DNA from: Paramarasmius palmivorus
Taxonomy: Eukaryota; Basidiomycota; Agaricomycetes; Agaricales; Marasmiaceae
Direction of reading: 5' to 3'
DNA length: 64,000 bases
Assembly (NCBI GenBank): GCA_037176845.1
Contig: JAYKXP010000117.1
Location: 62,001 to 126,000, forward strand
The position numbers and the translations under genes are program-made. This document shows, piece after piece, positions 46,818 through 58,428 of this stretch (position 1 is the stretch's first letter; every line of letters starts with the position of its first letter). The notes below the pieces were generated by a model that saw only the letters and a list, made by a program, of their open reading frames with translations, was not told the DNA's origin and did not search any database.

Positions 46818-48772
46818 ATGCCCAAAATCTTCGATGTCAAGTCCTACGAAAAAACGGATTACTCGTTCCTCGCCGCATGCGGAGCGACTGTTCTCAATGT
46901 ATGTCTACCCCTACGTTGTCAATCCTCAACGTCTAAAACTTTATAGATCTTCCTCAATGGTGCCTTAGTGGTCATTCTACCAACAATCGGCAAGGATCTT
47001 CACATGTCGGAACATGAACTACAATGGCCTCTTGAACGTCTACGCGTACGATACCTCACTCCACGCTTCTATATATACGACGTCTAACAACATCTTTCTA
47101 GCCTAACCTACGGATGCCTCCTCCTTCTCTGCGGCAGGCTCGCCGATATCCTAGGTAGCAAACGGATGTTTTTACTGGGTACGGCTTGGTTCTCCATCTG
47201 GTACGTCCTTTCCTCTACTTATATCTCTTTCTAATATCAATCACATCCCAGGAGCACCGCAACAGCACTCGCACCCACCTCTGCATCTCTCATTATCTTC
47301 GTCGCGTTAACCGGTATAGGTGCAGCGGCGAACACTCCAACAGCTATTGGTATCTTTTCAAATCATTTCGAGCCGGGTGAGATGAGGAACCGGGCTATAA
47401 CGGCTTTGGGGGCGGGACAAGGGTTGGGGTATGTTGTTGGGTTGATTCTGGGTATGTTCCATGCTAGATGTGTGACTCGGAAATTGATGTTCATGGGTTG
47501 TAGGCGGTTTCCTGTCGCAGACGACATTTGGGTGGAGAGTTATCTTCTATATCCAAGGAGGACTTGCTGCCGTTTTTGTGGTCCTAGGCGCATTATACGT
47601 TCCTCAAGATAGGAACGAACGTCGATATGGAAAAGGTATCGACTGGGTTGGGAGCTTTGTTGAGTAGTGCTGGGGTTGGGCTGTTTTGTTTTATCCTTAT
47701 GTATGTTCTCGTTTCACTAATTGCTCGCGGTTTGCTGACCTACGATTCGCTAGTGAATCTACGTCACTACCCAAAGGCTGGAAAACCCCTTGGGTAGCAC
47801 CTCTTTTCGCCCTATCGATTTTGATCCTGGTCGGATTCGTGCTCTGGGAAGGATACCGGGAGAAGAACGACAAATCGGTTATTATGCCGTTGAGTATCTG
47901 GATGGAGCCCAAAACGAAATTGAAACCAATGATTGGGCTCGTGTCTCTTGCTTGGTAGGTGTTACTAGTTGGAGAGCGTACACGACGCTAACATACGGTA
48001 TCTCACAGGGCAAGCTTCAACTCGCTAAGCTACTTCCTAACGCTCTACCTTCAACAAATCAACATGCTTGATCAAGTGAGCACGGCGATTCGTCTCGTCC
48101 CTGTTGCACTGAGCGGCCTCGTGGTGAACCTGGTCACTGGGAGCTTGTTGGGGTATATCTCTGGTCGGGTGTTACTCTCCGTGGGGCTTTTGGGTAGTGT
48201 TGTAAGTTTTGCCTTTGAATGCAACATGATAGAGGGGTACTGATTACCGAGCTTACAGGCGGCACCTATCATATTTGCACTGATGGACGTCAACGCAAAC
48301 TACTGGACCTCTACATTCTTCGTTGCAGTCCTAGTCAGCTTCGCAGAGGTTGCATACACAGTTGGGAACCTCCAAGCTACTGTCGTGTTTGATGAAGACT
48401 CGCAAGCGTTGGCAGGTGGAATATTCAATGTTGCTACACGCGTAAGCCTCTTTTCCCTCTTAGACCACTTGTCTTGCTCATAGCGCTCACTTCAAGCTCG
48501 GAACATCCTTCGGTCTCTCGTTGACTACGAGTATATCCACCGCCGTTTCTCGTGTGTATCGCGAACGACATCCAGAATGCGACGAACAGTCGCCTGAGGT
48601 GCTCATGCCGGGGTTTAGAGCAGGAGGTGGATGGGCATGTTTAGTGTTGGCGGTGGGAAGTTTGGTCGTTGCGTTCTTTGGAATGAGGGATGTGGGGGTA
48701 ATTGGGGATGTGAAAACGAAAGGAAGGATAAGGCTTGAAGACGATGCGGTGGAGGACGGTACTTTGGGGTAG
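46818..48772 (+). CDS. MFS transporter, DHA2 (14-helix drug:H+ antiporter) type, with two one-base frameshifts
   Basis: Nine exons: 46818-46898, 46947-47045, 47102-47200, 47252-47451, 47504-47700, 47754-47954, 48009-48201, 48259-48441 and 48497-48772. Family marks: FLNGALVVILPTIGKDLHMS, ELQWPL-NVYALTYGCLLLL, motif A GRLADILGSKRMFLLG, motif C GAGQGLGYVVGLILGGFL, and many hydrophobic segments. Two single-base insertions break the frame: one T in CCTCTTGAAC (about 47033) and one G in the GGG at 47650-47652. Leaving them out gives 508 residues with every exon phase consistent. Such antiporters export toxic compounds at the plasma membrane; the substrate is unknown. Downstream of the dehydroquinase; decayed copies at 62.2-63.5 kb. 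Confidence 0.78.
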
Positions 48773-48880
48773 AGATTTTACTCGTTATCATGGGCTAGTG
48801 TTCGTGCTTTGACCCTTTGGTTTCTCTAGGTAGAAGCTGTACGAGGCTAACTGCTTGACAACAACCGATGATCGCTATAT

Positions 48881-49406
48881 CAAAAGAACAAAAAGATCGC
48901 TTTGGCTTCATTTGATTCATCGCTTTGACCCACAGTTCAGATCAAGGATTGTGTGATGGTGTGGGTTCAGGTACAAAATATGTAACAACGCTACTGAAGT
49001 CTGAAGACCTGTCGAGCGATTTCTCACCGAGAACAATGACCATTGTTGGACTCTTCGCAGCCAACAATAACCAAAGCGTCGGCATGGCAAAACCGAACGC
49101 CTTCCATTCTGCAGCTTTGAACTTCTCAAGTCTCGTTGTGCGTAGTATGGAAATCGCATGAAACCACAACAAAAGACATTGACAGGTTTCCAAGTGTGTA
49201 TGTAAGGAGCCTCGCTCAAAGTCTAAAAATTCATATGTTTTCGTTTGGATTCTTCAGACCACCAGGTCAACGCATACAGAACACAGAACAAGCCAGTTCT
49301 TCTCTTGTCGTTTCTTTCCTTTTGGCGCGGCTCTGGACCTCCTTTGTGCACTGCCAGCACGTCGTCACAACCCGTTCCAGCACCCACCGTACCACGGTAA
49401 CCAACG
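48881..49406 (+). repeat. Direct repeat, copy 1: truncated promoter and 5' end of the Gln-rich gene
   Basis: It aligns with 51650-52197 over about 530 bp, with substitutions and small indels. The right end corresponds to the first 19 or so codons of the gene at 52142, but the ATG is missing (gcactGCCAGCACG against atcATGCCAGCACG). After about 49406 the similarity ends. With copy 2 it brackets the NTPase gene at 49551-51431. Confidence 0.8.
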
Positions 49407-49550
49407 TTCAAAGTTGGCTTACAGCTCAACCTTCTACAGTCTGCAGATTACTAGTACTTGTGACACTTCAATATACTCGTACAGTGCCGGTGGAGAAAGG
49501 TACAGAACAATTGTAATAATGGATGAGACAGAGATAAAAGTGCATACAAG

Positions 49551-51431
49551 TCAGAGAAGACAACCCCACACCTTTATTCGTACCTTGGGGGAGCGACCGA
49601 GTGTGAAAGTGGCCAGCTCATCGGAAAACCGCTTCACGTGTATATCAACCATAGCGGGATCGTTTCCAACAACTACAAAGTGCCAGGTACGACCCTTTCG
49701 CTTCTCTGGTGTAAGTTGGTCCCAGATAGCTTGGATTCCTGCCCTTGGATCGTCGTGTTCTGTTGCAATTGTTGCCTGTAGGGCGTATAGATTGCAAGCA
49801 GTATCGCCAAGAACACCATCAATTCCCGGGAAATTGGATACTGAGGGCATCCAATAGAAAGATCCGTTGACAGCTGCAGTCCTGATGCCCGCCGCCGTAC
49901 CCGTAAGCAGAGGACAAGTCGATGGCTGCATCTGCATTTGGTCTTTACCACCGTGAGACTTGATGACCAGAGCTGACCCGCCGCTCGACATGCGAGTATG
50001 CATATCTACTTCGTGTTTCCAGGCAGCAGAAGATCTCGTGAGGGCATGAGAACTCAAAGTACAGAAGAGCTCTATAGCCCGCAGATTCGATAATCGGCTT
50101 CGAGCTTCATCGAATATTTCGCCAAGATGCCGTGTTGGGATGAAAGGGATGCTCGACGACACTGCGATGGTGCCATCATCCGCGAGTAGCCGTTCGGGGC
50201 GAAGGAATAATAGGTTAGAGCCCCCACTTTCTGGGCCAGTCGGATTGACTGAAGAGAGGTCAGTAATAATGCTGGGACTGTTACATATCGCTTGAGCAGC
50301 TCTAGATGCGTTTTGTTTATAGATAACTTCCTTGCGGGGATGTTCCGTAAGTTCTGTGATAGTTCTAGTGGAGAAACCCCACTTGCGCACGAGAGGTATG
50401 GCGGAGGATAAGTCAAGCCCGAGTTCCTTTCTATACAATAAAGTAAGCAGGCATTTTTTAAAAAGGCAAGTACGGGGACAGCTCACAGAATTGCGGCTAT
50501 CTCTAACACACTGGGCAAATCGGAGACAATACAGGTCCCACCGAGCTGTTTAACCCACTCCTTCCACCTCGCGGCATTTGGTGATGCTGCCTGGATGAGA
50601 CGCTCAGCATGGACTTGGAATAGCTCGCAAGGCTGAAGGACATTAGCGTTGCTATCAGCCAGCGCCCAGCAATCTTTCAACATTGCGCCAATAGTACCTC
50701 TTTCGTCGAATTCATCGCGGGCATAGGGAAAAGCACCTTGCTCGTTGAAAATGAAGATTTTTGTGCTGCTGAACTGAACGGCGGTAGGGAGTTTATGCTC
50801 GAGACGGTGCAGAAAAAGATATATCAGGAATGTGGTCTTGCCTGAGAGGAATCACTGCTCCGAATCAGCATTCAATAAACAAAATATGTCCGTTCCACGC
50901 ACCAATGCCTGGTTGCCCCGTCACGACGATGCCACGACGGTCGCTGATTTCTTCTCCCCACTCAATCGACTCTCGAAGAAACTCATACTCGCGACGAACT
51001 ACGAGAGAATCACGCAGGGCCACTGGCACAAAGAGCGTTTCGGCAATTGCTGAGATCCCTTCGTAGCAGATATAATCGAGTTGATCGGGGATTTCGAGAG
51101 CCATGGCGCCATAACGGTTGCCTGCGGTTCCGTCATCGAGAACGGCGTTATCCTTGCAGATATCTGTTTTGAAGATCGTACCCTTGTGGTACGGCCACTT
51201 TTTGCCCCAGGCTTTGGTATAGAATTCGGAAAGCTGAGTATTTTGCTTCATGCCAGGCGTAGACGTTAGATATCGATACTGGTGGGCAAGAAGTCGAGTT
51301 GAGGGTTTCGGGTGCCATGTCAGAAGTGGAGGTAATTGGAAAGGTTTTCTGTGTCTCCCCAGAAGCCGATGTAGTGAGGTGAGGCTGCTTGACATCATCG
51401 TAGTTTGTGTCAGACCAACAAGGCGAAGCAT
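49551..51431 (-). CDS. CRN/RHS-like P-loop NTPase, intact copy
   Basis: Exons 51431-50903, 50841-50487 and 50430-49551 give 587 residues. After a mitochondria-like basic start comes LSEFYTKAWGKKWPYHKG, then ISDRRGIVVTGQPGIGKTTF. The Walker A (172-180) is split by intron 1. It is followed by HRLEHKLPTAVQF, FIFNEQGAFPY, LGGTCIVSDLPS, LPLVRKWG-like sequence and a C-terminal half with HEVDMHTRMSSGG and TWHFVVVGND. This resembles the NTPase module of the Crinkler/RHS group, which is expanded in mushrooms. Known members join the NTPase to nuclease or other effector domains; I cannot see a clear nuclease signature here. The family name is from memory. Divergently oriented to a frameshifted paralogue at 54622, and flanked by direct repeats. 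Confidence 0.7.
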
Positions 51432-51649
51432 CCCGCCGGGCCGCGCGTCTCTTTCAAGACTCTGTTCTCAACCATCATGACAGAACAAGTCAAGGGTTCA
51501 AAATACTGGCTTTGGAATCCCAGGCAGGGGAAGGATACAGTAAGAATCTCGTTCGATATAGACTAGTTTCCGTTATTTAATCTCTCTAGGCTCTCCGAAC
51601 GAAATCATTGACAATACTTCAAGCTAACGTATGAATCGATTGGCTCTGT

Positions 51650-52197
51650 CAAAACAAAACAAAAAACGCTTTGGCTTCATTCTGCGTGCCATCATTGAGA
51701 CCCACAGCTAAATGTGTGATAGTGTGCGTCCATATGTCACAACGCAACTGAAGACTTGACGAGGTACATACACCGAACGGTTTCTTACCACCATCGGGCG
51801 CCTCGCAGCTAACAATAACCAGAGCGTCGGCATGGCAAAAACGAACGCCTTCCATTCCAAAGCTTTGATCGGAACTCTGCCTCTCAAAATCTCAAGTCTT
51901 ATTGTGCGTAGTATGCAACTCGCATGAGAACGCAACAAAAGACACGGTGCTGTTGGATACGACAGGTTTCCAAGTGTGTATGTAAGAAGCCTCGCTCAAA
52001 GTCTATAAAAACTCACAAGTTTTCGTTCAGATCCTTCAGACCACCAGGTCAACGCATACAGAACACCGAACAGGCCAGTTCTTCTCTTATCGTTTCTTTC
52101 CTTTTGGCGCGGCTCTGAACCTCCTTTGTGCACAGATTATCATGCCAGCACGTCGTAACACTCCATTCCAGTACCCACCGTACTACGGTCACCAGCA
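51650..52197 (+). repeat. Direct repeat, copy 2: promoter and 5' end of the Gln-rich gene
   Basis: Functional-looking member of the repeat pair with 48881-49406. It covers about 490 bp upstream of the ATG at 52142 and the first codons. Confidence 0.8.
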
Positions 52198-52839
52198 GTA
52201 CGATCAACACCAGCAGAATCAGCCCCAGCAGAATCAGTCCCAGTACAGCCAACAATTCAGTCACCAGTCCAGTCAATCCCCATACGTTCCACTCCAGCGG
52301 AATCAGCAGCCCCAGCATACTTCACGTCAAGGAAGCACCACCGGGCCCGGACGAGTATACGACAATCGTAATTCGGGGCCCCATGGAACCCCGAATGGCA
52401 CAGTCGTCAACCATCACACCAGTCGTCGCGGTTCCACCCCGTATAGACAACAAGGCCCCGATGGTGAAGTGTTGGTTTGGCGCCGTCAAGTCGACCCTAG
52501 CCTCGCTCCGGTTTCCGAGGACGAGTACGAAGATGCCACTGAGCCTGATGACAGTTCTTCCTTAGTGGGTAAGTGTATGCCTATAACTCATAGTACGATC
52601 ACATCCCAAGTGACACCATTCCAACTTCCCCAGAGAGTCGCCGGCACTCCCGCCTGCAGTTGACGTGTACATTTGTTGTCAACCCCCAGTCACCTCGTGG
52701 ATGGGAAGCAACTGTGGAAGCTGTGCGATCCGAGTTCTCGATGTCCCGGGGAAGGAACAACGAGGTGTCGCACCTGTCTGTTTCATGTGAGCGGTGTTTA
52801 CATAAAGTTGAAGTGTGCGCGACTGACTTTCTTGTCTAG
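52142..52839 (+). CDS. Gln-rich hypothetical protein
   Basis: Exons 52142-52568 and 52634-52839 give 210 residues. Residues 15-75 are rich in Gln, Asn and His (HQQYDQHQQNQPQQNQSQYS). A Gly/Ser/Arg linker follows, then an acidic patch (SEDEYEDATEPDD) and a C-terminal part LQLTCTFVVNPQSPRGWEAT, ending with a C-x2-C pair (SCERCLHK). The N-terminal composition suggests a disordered, possibly aggregating segment. I do not recognise a family. Its promoter region has a truncated duplicate at 48.9-49.4 kb. Confidence 0.6.
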
Positions 52840-53211
52840 ATGACTGTTTTACTGCTAGTTCTTCTGGTTTTGTTCAAGGCAACCACAACAGACGTTTAAT
52901 CAGATGAACGAGGGCTGATCTCTGCGGATCTGGAGACTGGGAATATTGTTGGATTTGGGATACTGGTTACTTTGTTAACGTTGGACTCGGACTTCAAGTT
53001 GGATAATGTACGACTAGCTGTGTAAGATATGATATTCGTTGTTCTTATGTATTCTCAACGGAATATGCCCGATGTGTAAGAGTTTTTGGGGTCTTCTTTG
53101 GCCTTTGACAGAAACAAACTTGAATTCGGACGGTGAGTTTTGCAACAAAGAAAGCACTTATTGGAATTTACAGATACTCTATCCACATAACAAAAATACA
53201 ACGGCCACGGA

Positions 53212-54129
53212 TCACAAGGGTCTATACTGACATTGACGCATACCCGACGGTGGACAAGATTTCGAGCGTACATGTATCCATCTAAACGCTCGTGGATCAT
53301 AGTCCCGTCCCCCGGACCTATCGTCAAGGAAGGACCCTGCGTGCAAATTCAGGCTTTGGCATCCGATTTTTCTGGACAGCAAGCACGCACCGGGAATTAT
53401 AGAATTATTGCTAATGACGCCTCCAACGCCAAAGTTCATCGTAATGCACGACATGTGGCCTTGACTATTCCTGATTATATACCGATAGGAACCAGAAAAA
53501 CCTAAAGGTCACGGTAAATAAAAGATGAGTGGTACAGCATGAGAACGTACCCCAAGGGTTTTGCCACCTCGTAGATCGCAGCATAGTAGTGTGATTGGCC
53601 ATGGGACCAAACGCTGGATAAATAAAAGAATTGTTCAGTGTAACCTTCTTGCGTGATATTCCTCTTCCTTCATATAGCGGGTCCGTTCGCTCAAAAGGAT
53701 ATTGTAGTTGATCGAAGATGGAATCCTCGTTTACTACTCGCCCGGGATGCTGCCAATTAGGATTTTGCAATTGTTCGCGGAGGCTGGCGATGAATCTCTT
53801 ATGTGCCACTCTTCTCATTTCTTCAAATGGTGGGAATGGGTTGGCGGCACGAATGCGGCCGCGTGTTTCAGGCTGCGGATAACTTTCGGGAGGTATCAAC
53901 GGGGGAGAAAGAGTCCCAGCTACCGCGGAAAGAGGTGTAAGTTGACATTTATTGTATGCGATACTTACTAGGCAGACTCACATCGTGGGCGCCAGGTATG
54001 CATGGCGTATACAGAATCCCAAAACTTCCATTTTTCCTCGTTTGACGACAAGAATGATCTAAAGCCCGAGTCTGGCTGAGAAGCTCGAGGGAGAAGAGGC
54101 GGGGCAGGGGCAAAATGTGGTGCTTGCAT
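53212..54129 (-). CDS. Hypothetical protein
   Basis: Exons 54129-53982, 53919-53551 and 53501-53212 join in phase to 268 residues starting MQAPHFAPAPPLLPRASQPD. Middle part: SNEEKWKFWDSVYAMHTWRP and FEEMRRVAHKRFIASLREQL. The last exon is Gly/Cys-containing without a known motif. Consistent splice phases and the absence of stops support a real gene, but I recognise no family; the last exon is the least sure part. It lies between the Gln-rich gene and the frameshifted NTPase copy. Confidence 0.45.
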
Positions 54130-54621
54130 GAAGATAGGACAAGAGAATGGATCCCCAATACGGACACCTGCCTCTTTAAAAGAAACCCAGCAGTAGTGTG
54201 ACGTGTAGGCCGTCGGAAAAGGATCATCCTGTTAGCGTGTTTGGATTCTGATTAGCTCCAAGTAGAAAGTACACCATCGATGTTCGCTCACTGAGTGGAC
54301 TCTCATGGTGACCCACGAAGGACTAACAACAGCTGTCGTGCTGCAGTTCGTATGTGTGTTTTGCCGTGGTCATGAGGGGTACATGCTTGTTCGATGGGTC
54401 CTTATATTGCATTTTTAGCACATCCGTGAATTCAATGGGCGTACCTTGGCAGCGCGGGTTGATCGTCAATCCGGAAATTAGCTCTTGTTTGATATACTAG
54501 AAGTTAACTGACTCCTCATTCTTGAGCATAATTTGCTAGGTACGAATCCAGATACTTCGGGATTCCGGGTTAGCATCTTGAATCCTTGACTTGTGTTTTT
54601 CCATGTAACCGCGTGGACAAG

Positions 54622-56458
54622 ATGATGGTTGAGAGCAAAGCTTTACGACGCTGGGCGCCGGGCGCTTATACTACGGCAAGTTCTGGGCGTTCTGGGCATA
54701 CGACTTTTCGGATTCCTTCCACGTTCGAAACCTCAACCCATCCTCTTGTTCAACACCATCGGTTTGTGATGACTCCTGGCATGAAACAAAACCCACAGCT
54801 CTCCGAATTTTACGCCAAGGCTTGGGGCAAGAAGTGGCCACGCTACAAGGATATAATCGTCAAAACGGATATCTGCCAGGATGACGCTGCTCTCGATGAT
54901 GGAACCGCAGGCAATCGTTATGGCGCCATTGCTCTCGAAGTTCCCAGTGAACTTCATTATACCTACTACAAAGGGATCTCAGTAGTTGCCGAAGCACTCT
55001 CTGTGCCAGTGGCCATGCACGACTCACTCATAGTTCGTCGCGAGTATGAGCTACTTCGAGATTCAATTGAGTGGGGAGAAGAAATTAGCGACCGTCGCGG
55101 CATTGTTGTGACAGGGCAACCGGGCATTGGTGCGTGGAAAGGACATATCTTGTTTCCATATTGAACGCTGATTCTTCTCAGGCAAGACTACCTTCCTACT
55201 CTATCTTCTTCTACATCGTCTCGAGCATAAAGCCCCAACCGCCATTCAGTTCAGTGATACAAAATTTTTCATCTTCAACGAGCAAGGTGCCTTTCCTTAC
55301 ACTGCCCGCGACGAACTCGAGGAAGGAGGTACTATTAGCGCAATGCTGGGAAATTGTTGGGCATTGGTCGATAGCAACGCTACTGTCCCCCAGCCATGCG
55401 AGTTATTCCAAGCCCAAGCCAAGCGTCTCATCCAGGTGTCGCCGCCAAATGCCACCAGGTGGAAGGAATGGACTAAACAACTCGGTGGTATATGTATAGT
55501 TTCAGAACCGCCTAGTGTGCTAGAGATAGCCGCAATTCTGCAAGTTATCTCTCCATGTGTACTGTTTAATCCCTGCTCACTCTCATCTACAGCAAGGAAC
55601 GCAGGCTTGACTTCTCCTCCACCTTACCTCTCGTGCGCAAGTGGGGCCCATCAACATCGACTATCATTCAACTTGCAGAAGATCCCGGCCAAGAAACTAC
55701 CTACTCACAAACCGCAGCTACAGCCGCTCAAGCGATATGTGATACTCCTAAAATCGTTACTACCCTCGCTCCAATTCCAACGGTCGTGAACAGCGAGATC
55801 TCTAACCTACTATTCCTTCGCCCTGAACGGCAACTCGCGGATGATGGCACTATCGCAAGGTCATCAAGCATACCTTTCATCCCAACACGATACCTTGGCG
55901 AAATTTTCGATATTGCTCGGAGTCGATTACCGAACCTACAGGCTATAGAACTCTTCTGTACTTTGAGTTCTTCTTATACAGGTTGGAGGCACGAAGTAGA
56001 TATGCATACTCGCATGTCAAGCGGTGGGACAGCTTTGGTCGTGAGGTCTCATGACGGTCGGGAAGAAATGCAAATGCAACCATCGACTTGTTTATGTTTG
56101 GGTATGGGGATGGATATCAAGACTGCACGACGTCAACGAATCTTCTTATTGGATGCCATCGGTAACGAATTTTCCGGGAGTTTATGGTGTTCTTGGGGAT
56201 ACCGCTTGCAATCTCTATATCCTACACCCAACAACAGCCGAAAGGGATGACAGCCCCAGGGATGGAATAAAGGCATTCTGGGATTACCTTACACCGGATA
56301 TCCGAGAGAAACGTATTTGGCACTTTGTCGTCGTTGGAAATGGTCACGATCAGACTGTGGTTACCTCACTAACGAAGAAATTTGCAGACGAACTGGCCAC
56401 CTTGACACTCGGTTGCAACCCTGGGGTACAAGTAAATGTGTGGGGTTGTGCTCTTTGA
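54622..56458 (+). pseudogene. CRN/RHS-like P-loop NTPase, frameshifted copy
   Basis: Exons 54622-55129, 55182-55539 and 55593-56458 follow the intact copy at 49551-51431 block for block (TGQPGIGKTTF, FIFNEQGAFPY, LPLVRKWG, HEVDMHTRMSSGG, YWMPSVTNFPG, WHFVVVGN). Intron 2 (55540-55592) starts with GC (GCAAGT) where the paralogue has GT. At about 56126-56136 it has one base more than the paralogue (gcacgacgtc against gcagctgtc), so the last about 105 residues lie in the +1 frame and the protein would end early at 56250. The extra base is not in a homopolymer, so a true mutation is likely. A shortened protein retaining the whole NTPase core remains possible. Confidence 0.75.
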
Positions 56459-57140
56459 ATCTGTTTCGATCCTTTCCTGCCCACTATTGTAATTGTACGT
56501 TTATTGGTAGTATCATCCTGCGGTCGAATCGTGTTCGACTTCAAGCCCAAAACTTTATTTCTCAAGGCTTGAAGCTGACGTTCGGAGAGTATTGTAGGGA
56601 ATGATACGTCGTTGAGGCGGAGCCTTCGTATAACAGGTTGCGGAAGTGGCATGAAGAGAGGTCTGAGGGTGTTCCGAGCCTTTTCATCTTCCGGGTGTAG
56701 GTCTTTCGATTATCTTGCTTACGGGGACTCGGACAGCGATGTACTCATATTGACATCGTCCTTCTTCAGGCTACGCGCAAGATATCGTGACCGATACGGG
56801 AAACGATTAGGTACTGTTATGTAGGTCAAAAGGGAGTGTTCAGTATCGGATGCGGGGAGAACGATTTCGCTGCATTCATTGGAATCTCGAGAAATGCGGT
56901 GGCGTAAAGGCGGAAGACAGGGATAAGGTTGATCAAGCCAGTGGAATAATCAGCGTTTGATGTTCAAGAAACCATTGTGTATGTTTAGTAAACGATAGAT
57001 ACAGCTTGAACCGGTCAAGCTGCACCCGTGAAATTAACAGATACATATGTAGTACATCAATAACATACAACTGTTCGTACGAAAAGAATATGCTCTAACT
57101 CGGCCATAGCTTACATCCCCCACCTTCGGCGGCGCAAGAG
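56459..57140. other. No gene recognised
   Basis: A 70-codon plus-strand frame at 56612-56824 has no motif. I see nothing else. Confidence 0.4.
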
Positions 57141-58428
57141 TCAACAGTCGACATCTTCATCTGGATGGCCCATGACATCCCAGTCATGGTCTTCTTCATT
57201 TGCGGCTATAGTCCAGTCTTCATCTTCCGAGTCTGACTCTAGAGAATATACCACTTGTGAGCGCATGAGAAGCTCGCAGATAGTAGCACACCTTCAACGA
57301 AGCCAAGATCCTTGACCTTTACTGTATGATGTCTCCGACCCTGCCAATCCACTTCAGTGCTGATCTCCAACCCCCAAAGATGAAAGAGGTGTAAGAGCTG
57401 CTGGATGATCTGCTCCCATTCCTTCGAGCTTGATTTGTCGTTAAGTCTTCTCTTGGGCGAGCCCAATTGCTCCGCTGGACGTTTCATGCTTTCCGGAAGA
57501 CGGCGGACTATGATAATTTCATCAGAATACACTTCAGATAGGAAGAACAGGTAGACTGTACCGATAACTAACCACACGAACAAGCTGTTTCCGAAAATGT
57601 CATTCATCTGGCCTTCGATTTAAAAAATATTGGCAGTGTCTTACGGGAGACGGGCTACATATTTGGTTTAGAATGCATGTTGAGAGGAAATAATAGGGAT
57701 GTGGCACTGACAATCCTCTCTGATAAGGTGGTCAAAGGTGAACGAGAGTCTCTGGAGAATTGGTCTAAATTCTTCAATTCCATGCTCATTATCGGTGCAT
57801 AGCCCATATCTGCAAGGGATGTCAAAATACGTGCTGTAGAGAGAGTGAACGCCGACGGGAGTGACCCACGATGAATATCAACATCGGGACCTTTGATAGG
57901 TTGATAGCGAACAATTGTGGTGAATTGGAGTTTCTTGTCATTGGTCGAATCGTGAATGAACAGAACTTAGCACATGAATTTGGATCTGACCTTGTCTAGC
58001 GAATGCTTTAAAATCGTTAACTCCAGGCTTTCTCAGCATCAGCTCCTTCGTACTTGACGAGAATGAATTTTTCGTCCTTGTAAGGAAATAGCGCGATGAT
58101 TGAGTCGTGACGCGGACTTTTAATCGACCTACAAATCTATCGTGACGAACAGTCCATTCATATCGGGATAGATCTTCAGAGTATAGGTCCTGCAAAGCAA
58201 TGACATCCCCACGCCGTACCTGCCGGAACTATAGGGATCTCGTTGATTGAACTGGTCAGATTAAGAGAGCTAACACTTGCCTCGTCATACTCCTGTGCGC
58301 TCTACCATCTCCCAAACAGTGTTCACGACGGTTGTATTTTGGATCAAGTTCCCGAGAACAGTGGTGGCAGTGTTGTTTGAATTATTGAGCTGGAATCCTT
58401 CTACGCAGTTAGAGGTGTGGTTTGACAT
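57141..58428 (-). pseudogene. Decayed paralogue of the 18989 gene
   Basis: On the minus strand the same blocks as at 18989-20497 appear in order: an Asn/Thr-rich start (MSNHTSNCVEGFQLNNSNNT), RRGDVIALQDLYSEDLSRYE, an ALFPYKDEKFILVKYEGADA block, PQLFAINLSKVPMLIF, RPILQRLSFTFDHLIRED, SKEWEQIIQQLLHLFHLWG and an acidic end. Lesions: an extra G before the first splice site, one base lost before ALFPYKD, compensating indels near 58000 and in-frame stops. The first donor is GC rather than GT. Normal CpG content, unlike its paralogue. Confidence 0.75.
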
